Assembly: GCA_002320665.1 (NCBI GenBank)
Contig: DCKO01000072.1
Span: 29,171 to 46,246, forward strand
Source of the DNA: Micavibrio sp. UBA1672
GTDB lineage: Bacteria; Pseudomonadota; Alphaproteobacteria; Micavibrionales; Micavibrionaceae
Length of the DNA stretch: 17,076 nt
Direction: 5' to 3'
The first letter of the stretch is position 1; every line of letters begins with the position of its first letter. The translations under genes were made by a program, and so were the position numbers. The notes below the pieces were generated by a model, which was not told the origin of the DNA, made no database searches, and saw nothing but the letters and a program-made list of their open reading frames with translations. Positions 6,410-13,090 of the stretch are shown here, piece after piece.

Positions 6410-6447
6410 ATGTCCTAGGAACGTTTTACCCTACAATTTAAGGACAT
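6410..6447 (+). promoter_or_regulatory. Candidate promoter/operator of the HTH-PyrE gene
   Basis: TACAAT (6432-6437) is a good -10 for a start near 6444, just upstream of the ATG at 6461; the -35 is weak. A perfect 7-bp inverted repeat, ATGTCCT (6410-6416) and AGGACAT (6441-6447), brackets it, with half-sites 31 bp apart (about three helical turns). The left arm continues into the palindrome TCCTAGGA (6413-6420). It is well placed for autorepression by the gene's own helix-turn-helix domain, but this is inference. Confidence 0.35.
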
Positions 6448-6460
6448 CATTCAATATACC

Positions 6461-7387
6461 ATGTTTACACACGAACAAATCTGGTCAGGCTTGGATAACC
6501 TTGCAAAATCAAAGGGATACTCCGCATCGGGCCTTGCCAAACAAGCTGGTCTTGACCCCACATCCTTCAATAAAAGCAAACGCTTCAGCCCTGATGGAAA
6601 ACCGCGTTGGCCCTCTACAGAAAGCCTGTCAAAAGTTTTAAGCGTAACAGACACATCCCTGCATGATTTTCAGAGCCTAATCATACAAAGCACACAATTA
6701 CCTTCTGATTTATCAGCCAGTGATTTAAAACATATTTCAAAGACAACGGCCGAGATTCTGGTTGAGACAGAAAGTATTCTGTTTAACGCGCGCGAGCCAT
6801 TTACTCTAAAATCAGGACGCAAGAGCCCAGTGTATGTTGATTGCCGTCGATTGATTTCATTTGCAAAAGAACGTGAAATACTGATGGATTTTGCTGCTCA
6901 ATTACTAACCTCACGTATCGGACTTCATAATATTGATACGCTAGCAGGTGGTGAAACCGCCGGAATCCCATATAGCGCCTTTATCGCGGATCGCTTGAAC
7001 AAGCCCATGGTTTATGTGCGCAAAGAACCCAAAGGCTATGGCCGCATGGCACAAATCGAAGGCGTATTGCCGGAAAAAAATGAAAAAGGCAAAAGCACGA
7101 ATACTGTCTTGATCGAGGATTTACAAACCGATGGCGGCAGCAAAAAAATCTTTATTGATGCCCTGCGCAAAGCAGGCGCAACCGTAGAACATGCTTTTGT
7201 GGTCTTTCATTACGGTATTTTCGAATCCAGTCTCAAGAATATGAAAGACATGGGTGTCAGCCTTCATGCACTTTGCACATGGTGGGATGTGTTGGAAGTT
7301 ACCAAAGAAAAACAAAGTTTTGATCCTGAAACGCTTGAATCAGTTGAAAAATTCCTGCACGATCCGTTAAACTGGGAAATGACATAG
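6461..7387 (+). CDS. pyrE: Helix-turn-helix domain fused to orotate phosphoribosyltransferase (PyrE)
   Basis: A 308-aa protein in two parts. Residues 1-72 read as the DNA-binding domain of alphaproteobacterial phage-repressor-like (XRE/S24-type) regulators: SASGLAKQAGLDPTSFNKSK, then DGKPRWPSTESLSKVL. Residues about 90-305 are an orotate phosphoribosyltransferase, which makes OMP from orotate and PRPP in UMP synthesis. Visible motifs are FTLKSGRKSPVYVDCR (114-129), GGETAGIP (163-170), the catalytic-loop segment VRKEPKGYGRMAQIEG (186-201) and the PRPP loop VLIEDLQTDGGSK (216-228). All look intact, so enzyme activity is likely. The frame is continuous and no ATG, GTG or TTG lies at the domain junction, so this is not two genes. 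The usual peptidase-like domain of such regulators is replaced by a phosphoribosyltransferase, reminiscent of Bacillus PurR. nadK follows 19 bases downstream. Confidence 0.88.
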   Translation: MFTHEQIWSGLDNLAKSKGYSASGLAKQAGLDPTSFNKSKRFSPDGKPRWPSTESLSKVLSVTDTSLHDFQSLIIQSTQLPSDLSASDLKHISKTTAEILVETESILFNAREPFTLKSGRKSPVYVDCRRLISFAKEREILMDFAAQLLTSRIGLHNIDTLAGGETAGIPYSAFIADRLNKPMVYVRKEPKGYGRMAQIEGVLPEKNEKGKSTNTVLIEDLQTDGGSKKIFIDALRKAGATVEHAFVVFHYGIFESSLKNMKDMGVSLHALCTWWDVLEVTKEKQSFDPETLESVEKFLHDPLNWEMT

Positions 7388-7406
7388 ATCAGAACGGAAT
7401 ATTTTT

Positions 7407-8165
7407 ATGAAGATTTGCTTTTTTGCCTCGGAAAAACCCAGAGCCCGTGAAGCCCTTGATTTCCTGACATCTGAATATGGCGACCTAGCAGCCAAAGATG
7501 CTGATATCCTCGTTGTGCTTGGCGGTGATGGTACAATGCTGCGCGCCCTTCATAAATATATAGATGTCGATATTCCGATTTATGGCCTGAATTTGGGCAC
7601 TTTTGGATTTTTAATGAATGAATATCGAAAAAAATGCCTTATCGAGCGCATTGAAAAGGCCACAAAATACGAAATCCATCCTCTACGTATGATTGCACAA
7701 GACAAACACGGAAAAGAATTCTCGGAGCTTGCCTTTAATGAAGTATCACTCCTTCGAGAAACACATAATGCTGCAAAACTCATGCTCTTCATCAATGATG
7801 AAATTCGTATTCCAATGCTGGTTTGCGACGGGATTATGGTCTCCACACCATTAGGCAGCACTGCCTATAATTCTTCCGCAGGTGGCCCGATCGTGCCATT
7901 AGGAGCAAATGTTCTGCCCGTTACCCCGATCAGCGCATTCCGCCCACGAAGATGGCCTGGAGCTCTGATCCACAGTAAATCATCCATCCGTTTTGATATA
8001 ATTAGACCAAATGAACGCCCCGTCAGTGTCTCTGCTGATTTCACAGAAATTCGGGATGTCACCTCGGTGAACATCAAGGAAGACCTGAATGTCTCTCGTA
8101 CGTTACTCTTTGATGAAGATTATCATCTGGAAGAACGTATCTTCCAAGAGCAATTTGCATCCTAA
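7407..8165 (+). CDS. nadK: NAD kinase
   Basis: 252 aa, the usual length of alphaproteobacterial NAD kinases. It phosphorylates NAD to NADP in the cytoplasm. The nucleotide-binding GGDG is at 39-42. LNLGTFGFLMNEY (61-73) is typical of the alphaproteobacterial form. The NE pair at 111-112 and DGIMVSTPLGSTAYN (141-155) with AGGPI form the NAD-binding core. It lies 19 bases after the HTH-PyrE gene on the same strand and is probably co-transcribed with it. The upstream ribosome site is weak. Its TAA is in the same frame as the response regulator that follows, with no further stop in between; this is probably accidental, since a separate promoter lies in the gap. Confidence 0.93.
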   Translation: MKICFFASEKPRAREALDFLTSEYGDLAAKDADILVVLGGDGTMLRALHKYIDVDIPIYGLNLGTFGFLMNEYRKKCLIERIEKATKYEIHPLRMIAQDKHGKEFSELAFNEVSLLRETHNAAKLMLFINDEIRIPMLVCDGIMVSTPLGSTAYNSSAGGPIVPLGANVLPVTPISAFRPRRWPGALIHSKSSIRFDIIRPNERPVSVSADFTEIRDVTSVNIKEDLNVSRTLLFDEDYHLEERIFQEQFAS

Positions 8166-8184
8166 AGTATACATCCCTCATTAA

Positions 8185-8213
8185 TAAACATTTATAGTTT
8201 TTTCATTTACAAT
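8185..8213 (+). promoter_or_regulatory. Promoter of the response-regulator gene
   Basis: TAAACA (8185-8190, four of six -35 matches), a 17-base spacer and TACAAT (8208-8213, five of six) would start transcription near 8220. That is just before the GAGGG ribosome site at 8238-8242. Confidence 0.4.
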
Positions 8214-8246
8214 GATAAACAACCAAAGATTGATTATGAGGGTGAT

Positions 8247-8627
8247 ATTAGGGTATTAATTGCAGACGATCTTCCGTTAACTTTAAATATGCTCCAAATG
8301 GTTTTGGAGAATAATGGTTGTGAAGTTGACTGCGCTAAAGATGGATTGGAAGCATTAAATAAAATCAAAAACAAGCATTATGACTTACTTGTTACAGATA
8401 TAATAATGCCTAAAATTGAAGGTATTGAACTAATAGATATGGTTATTGAACTTGCCCCTAATATAAAAATTATTGCCATGACTGCCGAAGGACAAGCCGG
8501 ACACACTAGTTTCCTAACTCTGGCAGAGACCGTTGGAGCAAACGCCTCACTAAAAAAACCTTTTACACCTTCGGAGCTTCTGAAAACTATAGAAAAAACA
8601 GGGCTAAGAACTACTTTAACGGCCTAA
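8247..8627 (+). CDS. Single-domain (CheY-like) response regulator with an apparent AUU start
   Basis: From ATT 8247 the product is a complete 126-aa receiver domain beginning MRVLIADD. The acidic pair is D7-D8, the phospho-acceptor D51 in LLVTDIIMP, the switch Thr79 in AMTAEG and the conserved Lys104 in LKKPF. With no output domain it would act by protein contact; its partner kinase is not in the window. The frame is open from the nadK stop at 8165 but contains no ATG, GTG or TTG before 8289. Starting at ATG 8289 would remove the first strand and both acidic residues. ATT 8247 follows GAGGG (8238-8242) at a suitable distance and gives the typical family N-terminus, so I choose it. AUU starts are rare (infC is the classic case); a mutated start or assembly error is the alternative. 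Confidence 0.65.
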   Translation: MRVLIADDLPLTLNMLQMVLENNGCEVDCAKDGLEALNKIKNKHYDLLVTDIIMPKIEGIELIDMVIELAPNIKIIAMTAEGQAGHTSFLTLAETVGANASLKKPFTPSELLKTIEKTGLRTTLTA

Positions 8628-8655
8628 AATATCATTTCAAAAAATGAGTATTTTT
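8626..8655. terminator. Bidirectional terminator between response regulator and purC
   Basis: AAAATATCATTT (8626-8637) can pair with AAATGAGTATTTT (8642-8654) around a short loop with one bulge. The stem has A-runs on one side and T-runs on the other, so it could serve both converging genes. It is AT-rich and so only moderately stable. Confidence 0.45.
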
Positions 8656-8666
8656 AAATTAAACAC

Positions 8667-9515
8667 TTATTTTCTAATTTTAGGCTGTGTAATTCCTTTT
8701 AGCTTACGCTTTTCAGCCAATTCATTTTCGATCTGATCCAAAGACTGTAAAACTTTCTCATTCAGATCGCCGCCTTTAAGAATGCCTCCTTCAGGAATCA
8801 AGCCCAAACGCTCAGCAATAAACTGATATCCCTCAACCAGATCACCTAAGTCCTGACGAAAACGGTCTTTATCCAGTTTTTCTTTAGTCTTGCTATCCCA
8901 TAAGCGGCAATTATCAGGAGATATTTCATCGGCAAGAACCAGATATAGCTCTCCATACTCACCCCAGATTCTTCCAAATTCCAATTTAAAGTCCACAAGA
9001 GTCAAACCGATACCCGAAAACAAACCACTCAGGTAATCATTCACGCGCCAAGCCATAGTCTCAATAGCTTCTAGCTCATACGGATCAGCCCAACCAAAAG
9101 TAACAATATGGTCTTCACCAACCAAAGGATCGCCCAGCTCATCCTTTTTGTAGTAATATTCTACCAGAGGCTTGAAGAGCAATTCTCCTTCTTTCAACCC
9201 CAAACGCTTACAGAGTGATCCTGCAGCCACATTACGGACAACGACCTCAATCGGAATAATCTCGACCGAGCGCACTAATTGCTCTCGCATATTAATAGAG
9301 CGGATAAAATGTGTTGGAATCCCTATTCCTTCAAGCTTTGTCATCAAATGCGCAGAAATCCGGTTATTCAAAACGCCTTTACCAGCAATAATATCATGCT
9401 TTACACCGTTAAAAGCCGTCGCATCATCCTTGAAATACTGAATTACAGTGTTTGGATCTGGGCCCTCATATAGAATTTTTGCTTTACCTTCATAAATTTT
9501 TTTGCGTCTAGCCAT
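8667..9515 (-). CDS. purC: SAICAR synthase
   Basis: 282 aa. It catalyses ATP-dependent joining of aspartate to CAIR, making SAICAR in purine synthesis. The N-terminal YEGKAKILYEGPDPNTVIQYF is the nucleotide-binding start. Signatures are IPIEVVVRNVAAGS (87-100), LVDFKLEFG (173-181) and DEISPDNCRLWD (196-207). The core is standard; the protein is somewhat longer than the common 235-260 aa because of a charged C-terminal tail. The start at 9515 is supported by GAGGT shortly upstream. It is transcribed divergently from the zeta-inhibitor gene. The 110-bp gap between them holds AT-rich sequence in which I could not fix a confident promoter. Confidence 0.95.
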   Translation of the reverse strand: MARRKKIYEGKAKILYEGPDPNTVIQYFKDDATAFNGVKHDIIAGKGVLNNRISAHLMTKLEGIGIPTHFIRSINMREQLVRSVEIIPIEVVVRNVAAGSLCKRLGLKEGELLFKPLVEYYYKKDELGDPLVGEDHIVTFGWADPYELEAIETMAWRVNDYLSGLFSGIGLTLVDFKLEFGRIWGEYGELYLVLADEISPDNCRLWDSKTKEKLDKDRFRQDLGDLVEGYQFIAERLGLIPEGGILKGGDLNEKVLQSLDQIENELAEKRKLKGITQPKIRK

Positions 9516-9625
9516 AGATTTACCTCAAAAAATCGATATACCTGCTATATAACAATGGATTTACAAAGAGTCCAATGCTAGAAATCAGAATATGAGTTTT
9601 TATTGACACTTAAGGAGCACTCAGA

Positions 9626-9952
9626 ATGTCAGGATTTGATGATAGAGAACAAGCTTTTGAAAAAAAGTTTGCCTATGATGAAAAAGTTAGTTTCAATGTA
9701 GAAGCCCGCCTTTCGAAGCTTTATGGTCTCTGGGCAGCTGAAAAACTAGGTCTGAGTGGCCCTGATGCCCAAACTTATGCTGGCGACGTTGTTACTGCGA
9801 ACCTTGATGAGCCCGGCTTTAACGACATTTTACGCAAAGTCCGCAAAGATTTTGATGATAAGGGCGTTGAAATCACAGACCATGCTATGGAAGCCGAATT
9901 AATCAATCTGCTTGCCGAAGCCAAAAAGCAAATTGAAAGCGAGCAAAAATAA
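9626..9952 (+). CDS. F1-ATPase inhibitor subunit zeta (DUF1476)
   Basis: 108 aa, matching the DUF1476 family typical of Alphaproteobacteria. The N-terminal MSGFDDREQAFEKKFAYDEK is the segment that in Paracoccus denitrificans zeta enters the F1 catalytic interface and blocks reverse ATP hydrolysis. The rest, EARLSKLYGLWAAEKLGLSG and a helical tail, is the four-helix fold. It acts in the cytoplasm on ATP synthase. The ribosome site AAGGAG lies about eight bases upstream of the ATG. It heads a tight plus-strand run with bolA, grxD and rimK (gaps of 12, 19 and 14 bases), probably one operon. Confidence 0.92.
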   Translation: MSGFDDREQAFEKKFAYDEKVSFNVEARLSKLYGLWAAEKLGLSGPDAQTYAGDVVTANLDEPGFNDILRKVRKDFDDKGVEITDHAMEAELINLLAEAKKQIESEQK

Positions 9953-9964
9953 GGACAAACAAAA

Positions 9965-10204
9965 ATGGCAATTGACGCTGGCACACTTGAAAAATTGATT
10001 CTCGATGGCGTTCCTGATGCCACCGTGAAGATCGAAGATTTACGCGGTGATGGAGATCATTACGCCGCTTATGTTTCCTCACCTGCCTTTGAAGGCAAAA
10101 GCCGTGTACAACAACACCAAATGGTATATCAGGCACTAGAGGGAAAAATGGGTGGAGAGCTTCATGCTCTGGCCCTGCAGACTTCTGTACCCGAAAAGAA
10201 ATAA
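9965..10204 (+). CDS. bolA: BolA/IbaG-family protein
   Basis: 79 aa with the compact BolA fold. It starts MAIDAGTLEKLILDGVPDA, has the beta segment HYAAYVSSPAFEGKSRVQQH (32-51) and the closing helix with VYQALEGKMGGELHALAL. The histidine at 67 is the one BolA proteins use with a monothiol glutaredoxin to hold a [2Fe-2S] cluster. A CGFS glutaredoxin is the next gene, so the two very likely form the usual BolA-Grx complex in iron-sulfur handling. Whether it is the BolA or the IbaG type cannot be decided by eye. Confidence 0.88.
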   Translation: MAIDAGTLEKLILDGVPDATVKIEDLRGDGDHYAAYVSSPAFEGKSRVQQHQMVYQALEGKMGGELHALALQTSVPEKK

Positions 10205-10223
10205 AACAGATTGAGAGATAATC

Positions 10224-10556
10224 ATGGAAAACGTACTTTTTGACCGCATCCGCGAAGACATCAGTAATAATGACATCGTCTTATTCATGAAAGGCACAGC
10301 GGCCTTTCCACAATGCGGCTTCTCGGCGCTAGTCGTACAGGTTCTATCTACATTAGGCGTTGAATATAAGGACATCAATGTTTTGGAAGATAATGAACTT
10401 CGTGAAGGCATCAAAGATTTCACACAATGGCCAACCATCCCTCAACTCTACGTTAAAGGCGAATTTGTCGGCGGCTGCGATATAGTCCGTGAAATGTACG
10501 AGTCCGGAGAACTCCAGACTCTGATGCAAGATAAAGGCATCAGTGCCGCGGCTTGA
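10224..10556 (+). CDS. grxD: Monothiol glutaredoxin (CGFS type)
   Basis: 110 aa, a Grx4/GrxD-type protein carrying or transferring [2Fe-2S] clusters with glutathione and BolA. Visible are FMKGTAAFPQCGFSA with the active-site CGFS at 31-34, WPTIPQLYVKGEFVGGCDI (69-87) with the cis-proline TIP and the glutathione-binding GGCD, and the closing helix. FMKGT with Lys23 is the usual lysine ahead of the active site. It lies 19 bases after bolA and 14 bases before rimK. Confidence 0.95.
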   Translation: MENVLFDRIREDISNNDIVLFMKGTAAFPQCGFSALVVQVLSTLGVEYKDINVLEDNELREGIKDFTQWPTIPQLYVKGEFVGGCDIVREMYESGELQTLMQDKGISAAA

Positions 10557-10570
10557 TATTTTAAAACTAG

Positions 10571-11941
10571 ATGAAAAAAGTAGTTATTGGAAAAGAAGAA
10601 TGGTGTAGCTTGCCCGAGCTAGGATTGCCGACGATTAAAGCTCGGATTGATTCCGGTGCAAAAACCTCATCACTGCACGCATTCAATATTAATACTTTTG
10701 AAAAAGATGGAAAAAAATACGCACATTTTGATATCCACCCTGTCCAAGGTAACCGCAAAATCATTCAAAGCTGCCGTGGTCTTATCGTAGATAAAAGATC
10801 TGTAAAGAGTTCGAGCGGAGACAAAGAACAACGCCTTGTGATCCGAACACCTATTGTTATGGGTGATGAAAGCTGGAATATCGAAATTACCCTCACCAAC
10901 CGTGATTCTATGGGGTATCGTATGCTGATCGGGCGTGAAGCTATGGCCGGACGTACGCTTATTGATCCAGATGCTTCTTTTTGCCTCGGGAATATTGAAG
11001 AAGAAGAAATCATAAAGCATTATAATATTGTCCCCGCTAGCAATAATGGCCTTAAGATATTATTACTGGCAAGTAATCCAGACTTATATTCAAATAAACG
11101 CCTTATGGAAGCTGGCGAAGAACGTGGCCATGAAATGCGCTTTGTAAACATAAGCCAATGTTATATGAATATCAGCTCTGCCAATCCTGAGGTACATTAT
11201 CGAGGTGGAGAATTACTTGAAGATGTAGATGCAGTCATCCCCCGGATTAAACCAAAAATGACATTTTATGGCTGCGCTATTACACGTCAATTCTCATCAA
11301 TCGGGGCTTATTGCCTAAATAGCTCTTTAGCAATTGCCAGATCACGTGACAAGCTACGTTCACTTCAGGAATTATCAAACAAGAAAATCCCAATGCCAAC
11401 AACTGGTTTTGCGAATTCACCAGTAGACACAAAAGAAATAATAAAAATGGTTAATGGCGCACCTTTAGTTGTAAAACTTCTAGAAGGAACACAAGGACGC
11501 GGCGTAGTTCTGGCTGAAACCAATAAAGCAGCAGAAAGTGTCATTAATGCTTTCAAATCTCTTAATGCAAACATTCTAGTACAAGAATTCATCAAAGAAG
11601 CCAACGGTGAAGATATAAGATGTTTCGTCATTGATGGTAAAGTCGTTGGTGCAATTCAACGCAAAGCAGCAGCCGGCGAATTCCGCGCCAACCTCCATCT
11701 AGGTGGAACAGCCAGCACAGTACGCATTACAGCCAAAGAACGCAAAGTCGCAATTAGCGCCGCCAAAGCAATGGGCTTAGTAGTCGCAGGAGTAGATATT
11801 ATCCGCTCAAAAGGCGGCCCCAAAGTACTTGAAATCAATTCATCACCTGGCCTAGAAGGCATAGAAGATATTACCGAAAAAGATATCGCGGGACTTATGA
11901 TCCAGGCCATTGAACGAAACATCCAAAAGAAAAAACGGTAA
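10571..11941 (+). CDS. rimK: RimB-like retropepsin domain fused to RimK ATP-grasp ligase
   Basis: 456 aa in two domains. Residues 1-140 read as the PF05618 family, often mislabelled ATP-dependent zinc protease. It is retropepsin-like with RIDSGAKTSSLHA (25-37) and MLIGREAM, and is known as RimB in Pseudomonas. Residues 160-455 read as RimK, the ATP-grasp ligase that adds glutamates to the C-terminus of ribosomal protein S6: PRIKPKMTFYGCAITRQF (224-241), the ATP-binding GTQGRGV (306-312), QEFIKEANGEDIR and metal-binding EINSSPGLEG (421-430). The RimB/RimK functions, separate genes in some bacteria, are here on one polypeptide. It ends 23 bases from the convergent rodA. Confidence 0.93.
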   Translation: MKKVVIGKEEWCSLPELGLPTIKARIDSGAKTSSLHAFNINTFEKDGKKYAHFDIHPVQGNRKIIQSCRGLIVDKRSVKSSSGDKEQRLVIRTPIVMGDESWNIEITLTNRDSMGYRMLIGREAMAGRTLIDPDASFCLGNIEEEEIIKHYNIVPASNNGLKILLLASNPDLYSNKRLMEAGEERGHEMRFVNISQCYMNISSANPEVHYRGGELLEDVDAVIPRIKPKMTFYGCAITRQFSSIGAYCLNSSLAIARSRDKLRSLQELSNKKIPMPTTGFANSPVDTKEIIKMVNGAPLVVKLLEGTQGRGVVLAETNKAAESVINAFKSLNANILVQEFIKEANGEDIRCFVIDGKVVGAIQRKAAAGEFRANLHLGGTASTVRITAKERKVAISAAKAMGLVVAGVDIIRSKGGPKVLEINSSPGLEGIEDITEKDIAGLMIQAIERNIQKKKR

Positions 11942-11964
11942 CCACAAAATTCACCCTGTAGATT

Positions 11965-13089
11965 TTACCGCGTTACCTTACTATGCCTATGAATACTGCA
12001 ACACATAATCAGGCCAAATCCGGCAAGCGCCGCCAGCATCGAAGTTCCTCCATAAGAAACAAGCGGTAACGGTGCACCAACAACCGGAATAAGTCCCATC
12101 ACCATTGATATATTGATAAAGACATATAGCGAGAAATTCAGACTAAGACCAAGTGCTAAATATCTTCCGAAATTATGCTTACAGCGAAACGCAATCCAGA
12201 AACAATACCCGAAGATCAAGGCAAAAAGCCCTAACAAAACCAAACCGCCGAATAATCCCCATTCTTCTGCCCAGAGGGTAAAAATAAAATCTGTCTGTTT
12301 TTCGGGCAGGAAATTTAAACGGCTTTGCGTGCCTTGCAAAAAGCCTTTCCCTTCCACACCACCAGAGCCAAGGGCAATTTTGGATTGGGTAATGTGATAA
12401 CCCGCCCCCAAGGGATCACTTTCGGGATCAAGAAACGTCATCACTCGTTTTTTTTGATATTCATGTAAGAACTGATAAGCAATCGGAATGCAAATAGCCG
12501 TACCAACTATACCACTGACGAACAACCAGATAGGCGCGCCAGCCATAAAGATGATACCAGCGCCAGCCATCAGAATCATCAAAGACGTACCTAAGTCAGG
12601 CTGTAAGAGCACCAATGCAACAGGCGCTAGAATAATGATTGCCGGAATAATTAAAAATGTTATGCGTTTAACCTGCCCAAGGCTTGCCCCATGAAAATGC
12701 CGTGCCAAAGCCATCACAACGGCAATTTTCATCAACTCCGAGGGCTGAAGCTTTATAAAGCCAAGATCGATCCAACGCTGCGCCCCCATTCCTACATGAC
12801 CTTTTAGCTCAACAAAAACCAATAAACCTAGCCCACCAAAATAAATCAACCATGTCAGCTTATACCACCATTTAATATCAATAAGGGCCACAATAATCAT
12901 CACAAAGCATCCCAGACAAAATCTGGTGAATTGACGAGATGCCCAAGGATCAAAGTTACCACCCGCAGCAGAATAAAGAGAAATCAAGCCAATCGAGGTT
13001 ACTGCAATAATTAAAAATACCAATCCCCAATTCAGCGCAAAAAGCTTGCGCACTATCGATTGATCGGAATGTAAAAACATCTGTGACAT
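11965..13089 (-). CDS. rodA: SEDS peptidoglycan polymerase RodA
   Basis: 374 aa, multi-pass inner-membrane protein. As a SEDS glycosyltransferase it polymerises lipid II into glycan strands during cell elongation, together with PBP2. Hydrophobic segments run from about residue 20 through the C-terminus. Family motifs are GAQRWIDLGFIKLQPSELMK (102-121), LLQPDLGTSLM (161-171), and the periplasmic loop with GSGGVEGKGFLQGTQSRLNF and PEKQTDFIF, which contains the conserved Asp267. The C-terminal VSYGGTSMLA is also typical. The ATG lies one base after the PBP2 stop, preceded by GGGGGA, so translation is coupled. It is the last gene of the mre/rod cluster here. Confidence 0.96.
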   Translation of the reverse strand: MSQMFLHSDQSIVRKLFALNWGLVFLIIAVTSIGLISLYSAAGGNFDPWASRQFTRFCLGCFVMIIVALIDIKWWYKLTWLIYFGGLGLLVFVELKGHVGMGAQRWIDLGFIKLQPSELMKIAVVMALARHFHGASLGQVKRITFLIIPAIIILAPVALVLLQPDLGTSLMILMAGAGIIFMAGAPIWLFVSGIVGTAICIPIAYQFLHEYQKKRVMTFLDPESDPLGAGYHITQSKIALGSGGVEGKGFLQGTQSRLNFLPEKQTDFIFTLWAEEWGLFGGLVLLGLFALIFGYCFWIAFRCKHNFGRYLALGLSLNFSLYVFINISMVMGLIPVVGAPLPLVSYGGTSMLAALAGFGLIMCCSIHRHSKVTR

Positions 13090-13090
13090 A

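Noticed and set aside
8236..8259. ATG at 8236 as the start of the response regulator
   Set aside because: It is in another frame and gives only seven codons (MRVILGY) before a stop; it may be part of the ribosome-binding context.
9600..9610. TTGACA before the zeta-inhibitor gene as a -35 box
   Set aside because: It lies only about 20 bases upstream of the ATG and overlaps the ribosome-site region, leaving no room for a -10.
11936..11970. CGGTAA/TTACCG inverted repeat between rimK and rodA as a terminator
   Set aside because: The arms are only six bases, consist largely of the two genes' own stop codons, and are separated by a 23-base loop without a T-run.
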